This document shows positions 45,451 through 52,931 of a stretch of DNA of 64,000 nt, one piece after another. This DNA is from Pedobacter zeae (lineage in GTDB: Bacteria; Bacteroidota; Bacteroidia; Sphingobacteriales; Sphingobacteriaceae), in the NCBI RefSeq assembly GCF_014196715.1, contig NZ_JACIEF010000001.1, positions 664,872 through 728,871 of the forward strand, in the 5' to 3' direction. The position numbers and the translations under genes were made by a program. Within the stretch, counting starts at the first letter, position 1; each line of letters starts with the position of its first letter. The notes under the pieces are model-generated. The model ran no database searches. It worked only from the letters and a program-made list of their open reading frames with translations, and was not told the origin of the DNA.

Positions 45451-45857
45451 GCCCCTGTGCCGCTATACAAGATTAAAAGGTCTGCATAACCCTGGAGCTG
45501 CTGAGGCGTCCGGTTCCACATCAACCAGCGGGCTAATATCCCCGAGAACAGCAACGGCCACAGGTAGCCTTTTAAGCAGCCGATAGCTACGATCTTAGCA
45601 ATCGTAAAAGCATGTTTAACCAGCACGTCGTCGGCTTCCTGCAGTGTTGCCTGATCGAGTATTCGATCGGGGATATTCATTTTAAGGTATAGCCTGGCAA
45701 TCCTTATTTTATTGCCCAGGCTGGGCTGGTAAAGATTTAAGCGGAAGCCTAGCCACCGCAAAAAAAAGGGGGCTTTTACACCTAACGGCAGCCCCCTTTC
45801 TAGCAACGTTTCAACAGCCAGCCCTTCGATGCCGTTGTCGATTAAATCTGACCCCAT
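45372..45857 (-). CDS. Tail assembly chaperone, upstream frame
   Basis: A 161-aa reading frame between tail tube and tape measure genes, in the place of the G protein of lambda-like phages. The first about 137 residues (LYQPSLGNKIRIARLYLKMN, GCLKGYLWPLLFSGILARWL, LQGYADLLILYSGTGAF) are normal protein. The last 24 (MNTTRCIRNARISAP...) look like out-of-frame translation, which suggests that the ribosome should shift to the -1 frame near 45447. A short slip-prone run, TTTTA, lies at that point. Start ATG overlaps the tail tube stop. Alternatively a real frameshift mutation has split one gene. Confidence 0.65.
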   Translation of the reverse strand: MGSDLIDNGIEGLAVETLLERGLPLGVKAPFFLRWLGFRLNLYQPSLGNKIRIARLYLKMNIPDRILDQATLQEADDVLVKHAFTIAKIVAIGCLKGYLWPLLFSGILARWLMWNRTPQQLQGYADLLILYSGTGAFMNTTRCIRNARISAPTLGQNPKRS

Positions 45858-46342
45858 GTTACATCAGGAATTGCTGGGAAACCAGTGTCTAAGGCACGGA
45901 ATTTTACATCCAATAAGCCGATGCCGGTATTGGCAAACGTCAACATTTTTTTGCCGGTTACACTGGCTTTGTTTTGAACGTATTGATAGTCGTCAACAGT
46001 GGTAACGCGCACCGCTCTGATACGTTCCGATCCAAAGCCTTTTGGTTTGTTCCAGGTTTTTTTATTGTTTACGGTAGTTACTGTACCACCCAAAGCGATT
46101 TCGCAGTTATCCGGATCAGAGTCCATAATCTGGAAACCTAAGGTTTCAACTCCTGGGATAGAGATTGTAAGTCTCGGCGACGATTGCCCAGCTGCGTAAT
46201 GTTCAGTCACCGTCGGATCGGGTTCGTCCAGGGTAACAGTATCGTTATAGGCTTTTACTTCCTCCCAATCAGATACAGTTCCATCGACAGCACTTACAGT
46301 GCCGATTTCGATCTTTTTGACCATTAATTGAATTACTGACAT
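45842..46342 (-). CDS. Phage tail tube protein-like
   Basis: A 166-aa beta-rich protein between the 190-aa gene and the tail chaperones, where the major tail tube gene is expected in siphoviruses. Features are VKKIEIGTVSAVDGTVSDWE, LTISIPGVETLGFQIMDSDP and KPKGFGSERIRAVRVTTVDD. The alternating strand pattern fits a tail tube fold. It begins 59 bp downstream of the previous gene's stop and overlaps the chaperone start by 16 bp. Identity is by position and composition, and no specific family motif was recognised. Confidence 0.6.
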   Translation of the reverse strand: MSVIQLMVKKIEIGTVSAVDGTVSDWEEVKAYNDTVTLDEPDPTVTEHYAAGQSSPRLTISIPGVETLGFQIMDSDPDNCEIALGGTVTTVNNKKTWNKPKGFGSERIRAVRVTTVDDYQYVQNKASVTGKKMLTFANTGIGLLDVKFRALDTGFPAIPDVTWGQI

Positions 46343-46401
46343 AATTAAAAAGTGTTTAAATGATGTTTAAATAGCCTGCACACCAGGTGTGCAGACCGTG
46401 A

Positions 46402-46974
46402 TTATTGAGCGCCGCCGGTTGCTTTTGCTTCGGCAATCTTTTGCTTTAGGGTTTCAGCCGTCCAGGCTGGTGATGGGCTTTTACCCAGTACGGCTTTATA
46501 TTCGGCACGCAGGGCGCTTAGCTCTGCCTTTGATTTTTCAGCCTCGGCTTTCTCCTGGTCTTCGTTTGAATTAGGGTTCTGATCTTTACCAGCCTCGCCC
46601 TGTTTACCGTCGCCGCCCTGATCGCCGGCACCTTCGCCTCCATCGGCGTCCGTTACCACTTCGGCCGATTCGAGGGAAACGACCTTGCTGGTTACTTTAT
46701 CGCCAGGCGCTTCCAATTCTGTTTTAAAACCGCCTTTTTTACCTGATACGGTGTTAACCAGGTCAACCAACCCATTGGAGATAACGGTCAGTTTATCCAG
46801 GTCAGTCCTGGTATAAGTGATTACCTTTTTATCGCCCAGTTCACGGGCATGCGATTCGGCGCGGTGTTTTTCAGTGAAAACATTATCGTCTGAGGTCAGA
46901 TGCAGTTCTCTTTGGTCTTTGTATCTCGAAAAAACGATCTCTAAGACGCTTTTTCGTTCTTTTGTTACTTCCAC
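46402..46974 (-). CDS. Hypothetical phage protein with acidic/Gly-rich low-complexity region
   Basis: A protein of about 190 aa if started at the GTG that overlaps the stop of the spanin gene; an upstream ATG at 47058 would extend it inside that gene and is less likely. The N-terminal part (VFSRYKDQRELHLTSDDNVF, KKVITYTRTDLDKL) is globular. Residues about 110-150 are low-complexity (GGEGAGDQGGDGKQGEAGKD) and the C-terminus (SALRAEYKAVLGKSPSPAWT) resembles a small SAP-like or HeH-like helix-extension-helix motif. I do not recognise a function. It lies between the lysis cassette and tail tube gene and may have a structural role. Confidence 0.55.
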   Translation of the reverse strand: MEVTKERKSVLEIVFSRYKDQRELHLTSDDNVFTEKHRAESHARELGDKKVITYTRTDLDKLTVISNGLVDLVNTVSGKKGGFKTELEAPGDKVTSKVVSLESAEVVTDADGGEGAGDQGGDGKQGEAGKDQNPNSNEDQEKAEAEKSKAELSALRAEYKAVLGKSPSPAWTAETLKQKIAEAKATGGAQ

Positions 46975-47480
46975 TTTCGGGGGGTTAAAAATTTTCGGAT
47001 AAGCTTCGGCAGGAACAGGATCAGCAGGCCGATCGCAACGAGCGCAAGCCCCAACCATACCCAGCCGGTAAAGCTGTTTGTTTTTTTGCTGTCCGATTCG
47101 TTAGCCTGGACAGCCACGGCGTTTTTTTGATGGTCGGTCGTTTTCGACGAAGTATTTAACTCCGACCTCGCGACCGGCTTTGCGATAGCAGTAAAATCAA
47201 ACCTGGTACCTTTTGGGGTTTTGGTCGCCTTCACCTTCATACGGATGCCGGCGCTCTCTACTTCGGTGCTGTCGGCTCCAGTGGTGTCAGGCGTCCAGTT
47301 CCCTTTCAAGGTGTCGCCATAAAATTTGTTTACCAGCTTGGCCTCGACCTCTCTGGAGGTTAGCCGCTCAGCTGAGCCAACATACTCCAGGCTTCGGCTG
47401 GATTCTCGTTTAACTGCACATGACTGAGCCAGGAAACCAACTGAACCACAAATCAGTATTAATTTTATAGCGCGCTTCAT
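46965..47480 (-). CDS. Candidate unimolecular spanin (lipoprotein with C-terminal transmembrane segment)
   Basis: A 171-aa protein with an N-terminal lipoprotein signal (lipidation Cys near residue 21 in LAQSC) and a single C-terminal membrane segment (GWVWLGLALVAIGLLILFLP, about 138-157) followed by a basic tail (RKFLTPRKWK). This dual topology, outer-membrane lipid at one end and inner-membrane helix at the other, is the hallmark of u-spanins that fuse the two membranes in the last step of lysis. It lies directly after the endolysin and holin genes. The middle is Thr/Lys rich and without known motif. The assignment is by topology and position only; u-spanins have little sequence conservation. 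Confidence 0.6.
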   Translation of the reverse strand: MKRAIKLILICGSVGFLAQSCAVKRESSRSLEYVGSAERLTSREVEAKLVNKFYGDTLKGNWTPDTTGADSTEVESAGIRMKVKATKTPKGTRFDFTAIAKPVARSELNTSSKTTDHQKNAVAVQANESDSKKTNSFTGWVWLGLALVAIGLLILFLPKLIRKFLTPRKWK

Positions 47481-47485
47481 TGGTT

Positions 47486-48004
47486 TTAATCTTCAATTGG
47501 GTAAATAAATCCGACCAGGTTAAGCCCGTCGGCTTTTTTATCTCTTTTAATGGTGCGTAGCTTTTCGGCCACCCTGTCGCCCTCACGGCTTCCTGAGGCA
47601 TTGGTATTACCTTCGATGTTTTGCTGGGTGTTCGGTGCGATGAGTTCGTTTTCAACAATGCCCACGTGACCGGTTGATCCGTTACCATGCTGGTACACCG
47701 CAATAGCGCCTTTTTTTGGCTCGCTGCCGGTTTTAAATGTACCGTCAGCCTTAACGCGGCGATAGGTATCCAGTGCACCCCCGGTAAAGCAGTTTTTAAT
47801 TGCTTTGGTTACCGCTGGATTGTCAGCGTAAGCCTCCAGGTAAACCGCTTTGGTAAAGAATGCACACCAGGCCGCTTTCAGGTACCAGCCCACCTTTACC
47901 ATCATATTCTGAAAGGCCGTATTTTTCCATCCGGTATTACCCGGGTTTTCGATTATGCCCAGGTATTGCCTGGCCACCTCGATAATTTTGTTAGCTCTGA
48001 TCAC
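47486..48004 (-). CDS. CHAP-like peptidoglycan amidase/endopeptidase (endolysin)
   Basis: A 172-aa cysteine peptidase of the TIGR02594/CHAP group acting on peptidoglycan. The catalytic Cys is in AAWCAFFTKAVYLEAYAD (near residue 47), His in GSTGHVGIVENE, and the polar third residue in NIEGNTN. No signal peptide, so release depends on the holin. It overlaps the holin gene by 4 bp and is followed 5 bp later by the spanin candidate, giving a holin-endolysin-spanin order on the leftward strand. Confidence 0.85.
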   Translation of the reverse strand: MIRANKIIEVARQYLGIIENPGNTGWKNTAFQNMMVKVGWYLKAAWCAFFTKAVYLEAYADNPAVTKAIKNCFTGGALDTYRRVKADGTFKTGSEPKKGAIAVYQHGNGSTGHVGIVENELIAPNTQQNIEGNTNASGSREGDRVAEKLRTIKRDKKADGLNLVGFIYPIED

Positions 48005-48513
48005 TGGAGAAGGTTGTTTAGTTTTTCCTGTATCTTGGCGATCCAGTGGCCTTTATCTCGGCCACTGATCACCGCAAGGTTTTCCAGAATGCTCACCAGG
48101 TTCTCTAATACGATCTGAGCTACAAAAAACAGGTGCATCCATTCGAATATAAAGGCGGCAGCGCTCTTGCCATGATCGTGAAAATTGGTTGACATTACAT
48201 AAGGCATGGCGATCAAAGCCAGATAGATTACGACCTTGAATGTGAACCGACTTAACTTCATGGAGCTGAACGTCTCTTTGCGGATGTGAGCCGCAAAAAG
48301 TCCGCTACCCAGTTCAACGACGAACACCACGATAAGCATTGCGAACGCAAAAGCATCCAGGCCGAGCAGTTTGTCAACGAAAGGAAAAAAGGTCGCGCTT
48401 AATCCTACGGTACAAAATGTCCAGCGGTACTTTGCAGTTAGCGACAGACTGTGAAAGAACTCTAGCCCACTACCGTAATCGAACGTGGCAAGCATTTTGG
48501 ATAAAAATTTCAT
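48001..48513 (-). CDS. Phage holin (holin family 4_1-like)
   Basis: A 170-aa membrane protein with three or four hydrophobic segments: WTFCTVGLSATFFPFV, LDAFAFAMLIVVFVVELGSG, FKVVIYLALIAMPYVMST and AFIFEWMHLFFVAQIVLEN. The loop SGLFAAHIRKETFSSMKLSR between the second and third is typical of the phage_holin_4_1 family. Holins form membrane holes to release the endolysin. It overlaps the endolysin start by 4 bp. It lies 66 bp downstream of the capsid gene, an unusual place, because lysis genes usually follow the tail genes. Confidence 0.85.
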   Translation of the reverse strand: MKFLSKMLATFDYGSGLEFFHSLSLTAKYRWTFCTVGLSATFFPFVDKLLGLDAFAFAMLIVVFVVELGSGLFAAHIRKETFSSMKLSRFTFKVVIYLALIAMPYVMSTNFHDHGKSAAAFIFEWMHLFFVAQIVLENLVSILENLAVISGRDKGHWIAKIQEKLNNLLQ

Positions 48514-48579
48514 GTTTGTGTTGGTAAGGTTTGGCGGGTGGCACGCAGCCTCCCCGCCATGATGTTAAACCTTTAGATT

Positions 48580-49659
48580 TTAAGCGGCTGCATCCTGGAT
48601 GTACGCGATTACGCCGGCATTGTCTTCCCTGCGTCGACGGCCACCGGCACGCTGTGCAGAAGAAACCAAATCACCATAGTAAAGCGGGTTATCGGTATCA
48701 TCAAATACTTTAACTTCACCCAGGGCAAATTCCACACAGTCTTTTTGCCAGAATAGGCTGACAGCATTATCGGTCGCCTGGACTGCAGCACCTAACGCGC
48801 GGATGACGTCGGCTGATGAGGCAGCTGCTACTGATGCCCTGGTCATGATCAGGAAGCCGTAAAGCTTTCCTAAAACACCGGTTTCAGTATTCGCAAACTG
48901 GTTGAACGCATTGGCCTGGGTATCGCTTAATGATGCAAAAATCTGCGCGTACATATCCTCATCTAATAAAGCGTAACGATCACGATCAGGTACCCCTTGC
49001 TTGCTCATTGCAGTACGAATTCTCAAAACATCGCCATGTACTGCGCCTTTACGGTTTCCGGTTTGACCTGCCAAATAAGCTGCAATGGCTGCTCCGCTTG
49101 TACGGATGATATTGCCGGCCGGTATAGCGCTCAGCACTTTGATGATCATATCATCAGCCACAACATCATTAAGGCTACCCATTTGATCACCGTAAGCCTC
49201 ATCTAGTGCATCGTATGACGGCTCGATTTTGTCCAGGTTGTGTACATGGGTAGGATCAACTGAATATTCGTCGAGCGAATAGGTAATGTCAGTATCAGTT
49301 CTACGTACGGCAGTTGCAGGGAATTCTGAACGGTTTTTAACTACAGCAGGTTTTGCTCCAGGGTTCGGGATATGCACCACCTTACCGACCAGGACATGCT
49401 TGCCGGCGTCACGGAAAAACTTTAAAAAAACGTTGTCTTTCCAGAAACGCTCTACAATGTAATCCTGCCAAACTTCTTTGGCCACACCCGCAGTATATGC
49501 ACCAGGCGCATAAGTTTTAGAAAACGCCAGGGCGCCGGCGATGCCTAAAACGGCAACAATCTGGAGGGCTGCCGGCGCTTCTTTCAGCGCTGTACTTAAT
49601 GGCATGATAGCCAGTAAAAACCCGATTAAGGGCAATAAAAATGCTTTAAAACGTCTCAT
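48580..49659 (-). CDS. Major capsid protein with N-terminal hydrophobic segments
   Basis: A 359-aa capsid-like protein. Residues from about 60 match phage major capsid proteins (VWQDYIVERFWKDNVFLKFF, DAGKHVLVGKVVHIPNPGAK, YSVDPTHVHNLDKIEPSYDA, RIRTAMSKQGVPDRDRYALL, FLIMTRASVAAASS). Unusually, residues 6-25 (AFLLPLIGFLLAIMPL) and 31-47 (ALQIVAVLGIAGALAFS) are strongly hydrophobic, like two membrane helices; they are probably removed by the prohead protease or play a part in assembly. It follows the protease/scaffold gene by 54 bp on the leftward strand. The location among head genes and the core motifs make the function confident. Confidence 0.85.
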   Translation of the reverse strand: MRRFKAFLLPLIGFLLAIMPLSTALKEAPAALQIVAVLGIAGALAFSKTYAPGAYTAGVAKEVWQDYIVERFWKDNVFLKFFRDAGKHVLVGKVVHIPNPGAKPAVVKNRSEFPATAVRRTDTDITYSLDEYSVDPTHVHNLDKIEPSYDALDEAYGDQMGSLNDVVADDMIIKVLSAIPAGNIIRTSGAAIAAYLAGQTGNRKGAVHGDVLRIRTAMSKQGVPDRDRYALLDEDMYAQIFASLSDTQANAFNQFANTETGVLGKLYGFLIMTRASVAAASSADVIRALGAAVQATDNAVSLFWQKDCVEFALGEVKVFDDTDNPLYYGDLVSSAQRAGGRRRREDNAGVIAYIQDAAA

Positions 49660-49713
49660 TTTTTCGTTTTGGTTTTGATGAATTAATTAATTGTGTTGAT
49701 TGGGGTTTTCGAC

Positions 49714-50241
49714 CTACTTAGGTTCGTGGCCGAACCTGGTTTTGTAAATCCTGTTGTAATCCTCTGGGCGGGCTAACCTCAATTTTTCGCCCTGGCCAGA
49801 CTTAAACAATTCTTGCCAGGTCATTTTCGACAGCTTCACCATTTCTTCGGTTTCGGCATCAGCCTTGCCGCCACCTTCTACGGTCTGCTGTACCGTTGGC
49901 ACACCGGTTTTACCATCCAGGTGAAGTTTTACGCGGGTATAGTCCGCCTCGGTCTTAACCTGGTCAGCGTAAAAAGCTGTATCGCCCTCCACGATCTTGC
50001 GATCCTTAACGGCAGCAGATAACAGCACCTTGGTTTTTTCTTCCAAAGCGGTCAGTTCCACTTTGTCGAGTTTTTCCTGTAAACCTTCTTTTTCCTTTTG
50101 CAGGGTTTCGATCTGGGTTTTCTGTTTTTGAGCCAGCTGTACGATTTCGCTGATACCCGTTTCGAATTCGTTTTGGTTAACAGCGTTTGTTTTGCCTAGC
50201 AGGATTGCTGCTTTTTCGGCGGTAAGTTCAATTTTTGACAT
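49714..50241 (-). CDS. Putative nested scaffold protein (internal start in protease gene)
   Basis: An in-frame ATG at 50241 within the protease gene begins MSKIELTAEKAAIL, which looks like a natural N-terminus, and the preceding linker is not protein-like. The 175-residue product consists of a helical coiled coil and a basic C-terminus. In Mu and lambda the scaffold is also made from an internal start. No conserved Bacteroidota initiation signal can prove use of this start. Confidence 0.35.
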   Translation of the reverse strand: MSKIELTAEKAAILLGKTNAVNQNEFETGISEIVQLAQKQKTQIETLQKEKEGLQEKLDKVELTALEEKTKVLLSAAVKDRKIVEGDTAFYADQVKTEADYTRVKLHLDGKTGVPTVQQTVEGGGKADAETEEMVKLSKMTWQELFKSGQGEKLRLARPEDYNRIYKTRFGHEPK

Positions 50242-50796
50242 TTCGTTATTGATGAGTGTGTGATTAAGCAGTGGTAAATCGGAGTTTGCACCGTTGTGCG
50301 ATAACTGTATTCGCTTGCCCTGTTTGTAAAGCGCGACACTTGGCTCCTGATGCGCATCGGGATTGCTTCCGATATCACAGATCGTTACCTCATCCAGGAT
50401 TGACCTGGTGAGCGTATGGTGACGCTGCAAAGGCTTTAGTTTGTCGACGTCTTCGCTCCATTCCTGTGGATCAAGCCCAGCTGATGCCATCCTGAGCGTC
50501 TCGTTTTCATACATGTTGTAGATCGTTTCGGCAAACTTGTAACTGGTGTCGAAAACCGGTTGACCAGTTAAAACCCTACCCAGTTCCGGATGGTCTTCTT
50601 TGCGCAGTTCCACCACGTTGCCCAATGGCAGCACGTCGTTTTCCCGCGCAGGGATTGATGGCCTGGTATGCATCCATAGCATCAGCGGATTTTTTTCAAA
50701 CCGTGTCAGGTCAACACCGTTAACATCTACCCAAAACCCGTAAGAATTGAGGGATTCTGAAAGGATGATGATCCGGTTTGTAGTGCGTTTTTTCAT
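49714..50796 (-). CDS. Phage prohead protease with C-terminal scaffold region
   Basis: A 360-aa protein starting at MKKRTTNRI (an upstream ATG adds nine residues). The N-terminal half (VDVNGVDLTRFEKNPLMLWM with His in MHTRPSIPA; TLTRSILDEVTICDIGSNPD with Ser before ILDEV) matches HK97/Mu-type prohead proteases with a His-Ser pair. From about residue 186 the sequence becomes a coiled-coil scaffold (VQLAQKQKTQIETLQKEKEG). An internal Met at 50241 (MSKIELTAEKAAILLGK), preceded by a low-quality linker (SDLPLLNHTLINNE), suggests a nested, separately translated scaffold of 175 aa. It is the first gene of the leftward late operon. Confidence 0.85.
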   Translation of the reverse strand: MKKRTTNRIIILSESLNSYGFWVDVNGVDLTRFEKNPLMLWMHTRPSIPARENDVLPLGNVVELRKEDHPELGRVLTGQPVFDTSYKFAETIYNMYENETLRMASAGLDPQEWSEDVDKLKPLQRHHTLTRSILDEVTICDIGSNPDAHQEPSVALYKQGKRIQLSHNGANSDLPLLNHTLINNEMSKIELTAEKAAILLGKTNAVNQNEFETGISEIVQLAQKQKTQIETLQKEKEGLQEKLDKVELTALEEKTKVLLSAAVKDRKIVEGDTAFYADQVKTEADYTRVKLHLDGKTGVPTVQQTVEGGGKADAETEEMVKLSKMTWQELFKSGQGEKLRLARPEDYNRIYKTRFGHEPK

Positions 50797-50820
50797 TATG
50801 ATTTTTTGCGATTGTTGGCA

Positions 50821-50849
50821 CAAACGTAACAGCGTTTTTTCGCCTCAAA
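50821..50849 (-). promoter_or_regulatory. Promoter of the leftward late operon
   Basis: On the - strand, TTTG (50849-50846) and TACGTTTG (50828-50821) are separated by 17 bp and match the Bacteroidota -33/-7 elements TTTG and TAnnTTTG. The -7 box ends 25 bp before the protease ATG, giving a short leader. Confidence 0.6.
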
Positions 50850-50865
50850 AAATCGGTTTCCGCGC

Positions 50866-50907
50866 ACTGTACGCGGTTTTCACGCTCAGCGTACACAGTC
50901 CGTACGC
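50866..50907. promoter_or_regulatory. Candidate activator site: three GTACGC motifs upstream of the late promoter
   Basis: GTACGC at 50869-50874, its complement GCGTAC at 50889-50894 and GTACGC at 50902-50907 lie in the divergent gap, at about -55, -75 and -90 from the expected leftward start. ACTGTACGC and GCGTACACAGT form an imperfect inverted repeat. The position suits an activator of late genes; the binder is unknown. Confidence 0.35.
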
Positions 50908-50960
50908 CCCACGAAAGCCAGTTTTTTTACGCCTTATTAAGGCCGCATTTTTGGCCTGTT

Positions 50961-51419
50961 ATGGCAAAAAAGAAGCAAAAAACAAGCGCAGAAATCACAG
51001 CGATCAAAGAGTGGGCAAAGGGGCTTTACATCAACGAAAAGCTGACCCAGAAAGAAATCGCTGAAAGAACCGAAATGTCCACAAACACCATTTCGAAATG
51101 GGTCAATGAGGGCAACTGGGATGCCGGACGCAAAAGCATCCTGATGACCTGGGAGGAACAGCTTCGCAATATGGTCAACGAGTTAGAGAAGCTAAACCAG
51201 GATATCTCAAACAATGGCCGCGGATATGCCGATAAGGAGCAGGCATACATCCGGGATACGTTGGTACAGAACATCAATAAACTGAAAACTGATGTCACCG
51301 TGGAGGAAATCTGGAACGTGTACCGCAAGGCGATGGAATACTGGCGCCCTATTGACCTGGATATCGCCAAACAGCTTACAGAATTTTTTGATCCGTTTAT
51401 CAAAGCCAATATCAAGTAA
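50961..51419 (+). CDS. Phage terminase small subunit (HTH DNA-binding)
   Basis: A 152-aa protein, first gene of the rightward packaging operon. It has a basic N-terminus (MAKKKQKTSAEITAIKEWAK), then a helix-turn-helix: YINEKLTQKEIAERTEMSTN and TISKWVNEGNWD. The remainder is helical (LRNMVNELEKLNQDISNNGR). HTH plus adjacent large subunit is the standard small-subunit pattern that recognises phage DNA for packaging. The stop overlaps the start of the large subunit gene (TAATG). About 160 bp separate it from the divergent protease gene. Confidence 0.82.
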   Translation: MAKKKQKTSAEITAIKEWAKGLYINEKLTQKEIAERTEMSTNTISKWVNEGNWDAGRKSILMTWEEQLRNMVNELEKLNQDISNNGRGYADKEQAYIRDTLVQNINKLKTDVTVEEIWNVYRKAMEYWRPIDLDIAKQLTEFFDPFIKANIK

Positions 51420-52930
51420 TGGCAACGGCAAAGCAAAGGATATCCCTGGAGCTGTTCGAGGAACTGGCCAGGGAAATCAGGCAGGCTACGCCGACCGATC
51501 CCAACGAAACACCGGCAGAACAGCGCAGGCGTAAACAGGAACTGGAGAAACCCGGCAATGAAAAAAAATGGATGAAATACTATTGTCCAAATTTTTGCGG
51601 TGCCGAGTTTGCCAAATTCCAGGCTAAGGCAATCGCGCGGATCATCAAAAACAAGCGCTGGTTTGAAATCCTGATGTGGTCAAGGGAATTGGCCAAATCA
51701 ACGATTACCATGATGACTGTTCTTTACCTGGTACTGGTGAAAAAAGAGCTTAGAAACATCTTGATGGTATCCAATAGCGAGGATAACGCGGTACGTCTCT
51801 TGGCGCCGTATAAAGCCATCCTGGAGAGTAACCAGCGATTGATCAAGGATTACGGCAAGCAGATGAAACCAGGCTCCTGGACGGACAGCGAATTCATTAC
51901 CAGGGGCGGGGTATCTTTTCGCGGCATTGGTGCCGGTCAGTCCCCGCGGGGTACCAGGATCGAAAACTTCCGCGTCGACTGTATCCTGATCGATGATATC
52001 GACACCGACGAGGAATGCCGCAACCCTAAGCGCGTTATTTCGAAGTTTAAATGGATACAGGAGGCGCTGATCCCGACCGTGTCAGTTTCTGGCAATTACC
52101 GGATTTTGATGTGCGGCAACAAGATTGCCAAAATCTGTACGGTAGAGCTGGCCAGTAAACTGGCGCATAGTGTCGACCAGGTGAACATCAGGGACGAAAA
52201 CGGGAAAAGCAGCTGGCCGGAAAAAAACAGCGAGGAAGATATCGACGCCATCCTGGGCATCCTTAGCTATTCATCAGCCCAAAAGGAGTATTTCAATAAC
52301 CCGATTACCGAAGGCACAGTATTCAGCGAAATGCATTACGGCGCCATGCGTCCGTTATCGGATTATAAATACCTGGTGTGCTACACCGACCCGTCGTTCA
52401 AGGATAGCAAGAAAAACGACTTTAAAGCCACCGTACTGGTCGGCAAGTACAAAGATCAGTTCCATGTATTAAAAGCATTTGTGGAGCAGACCACAACCGC
52501 GACGATGGTCGGCTGGCATTACACCATGACCGATTACGTTGGTGGCCGTACGCCGATATATCACTATATGGAGGCCAATTTCCTCCAGGATACGCTGCTG
52601 CAAAAATTCCACGACGTCGGCCAGGAACGCGACCAGGTGATCCCGATCAAAGGCGATAAAAGGAAAAAGCCGGATAAGTTCACCAGGATCGAAACCCTGC
52701 TCGAACCGCTCAACTCCCAGGGCAAACTGATCCTGAACGAAAAGGAGATTTCCAGCAAACACATGGAGCGGCTTGCCGAAATGTTCATGGCGCTGGAGCC
52801 AGGAAGTACCACCCACGACGATGCCCCGGATGCCGTGGAAGGTGCGGTATGGATCATCAACAATAAAACAATCATTAACGGCTCTGTCATGTCTACGGGC
52901 GGCAATCGGAGCAATTCAAAACGCGTTTAA
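51419..52930 (+). CDS. Phage terminase large subunit (packaging ATPase/nuclease)
   Basis: A 503-aa terminase large subunit. The N-terminal ATPase domain has a degenerate Walker A in ILMWSRELAKSTITMMTVLY (about 80-100, Ala replacing the usual Gly) and Walker B in VDCILIDDIDTDEECRN (about 187-203). The C-terminal RNase H-like nuclease has Asp residues in YLVCYTDPSFKDSKKNDF and DDAPDAVEGAVWI (about 470-480). A Mu-like transposable phage uses headful packaging from the inserted genome, and this enzyme would do it. It overlaps the small subunit by 1 bp and is followed by the gp36-like gene at once. Confidence 0.9.
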   Translation: MATAKQRISLELFEELAREIRQATPTDPNETPAEQRRRKQELEKPGNEKKWMKYYCPNFCGAEFAKFQAKAIARIIKNKRWFEILMWSRELAKSTITMMTVLYLVLVKKELRNILMVSNSEDNAVRLLAPYKAILESNQRLIKDYGKQMKPGSWTDSEFITRGGVSFRGIGAGQSPRGTRIENFRVDCILIDDIDTDEECRNPKRVISKFKWIQEALIPTVSVSGNYRILMCGNKIAKICTVELASKLAHSVDQVNIRDENGKSSWPEKNSEEDIDAILGILSYSSAQKEYFNNPITEGTVFSEMHYGAMRPLSDYKYLVCYTDPSFKDSKKNDFKATVLVGKYKDQFHVLKAFVEQTTTATMVGWHYTMTDYVGGRTPIYHYMEANFLQDTLLQKFHDVGQERDQVIPIKGDKRKKPDKFTRIETLLEPLNSQGKLILNEKEISSKHMERLAEMFMALEPGSTTHDDAPDAVEGAVWIINNKTIINGSVMSTGGNRSNSKRV

Positions 52931-52931
52931 T

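Noticed and set aside
48533..48558. GGCGGG/CCCGCC hairpin between holin and capsid genes
   Set aside because: Only 6 bp with a 14-nt loop and no T run, so not convincing as a terminator.
52773..52931. Upstream extension of the gp36-like gene into terminase
   Set aside because: Lies wholly in the terminase gene in another frame; the ATG at 52932 one base after the terminase stop is more credible.
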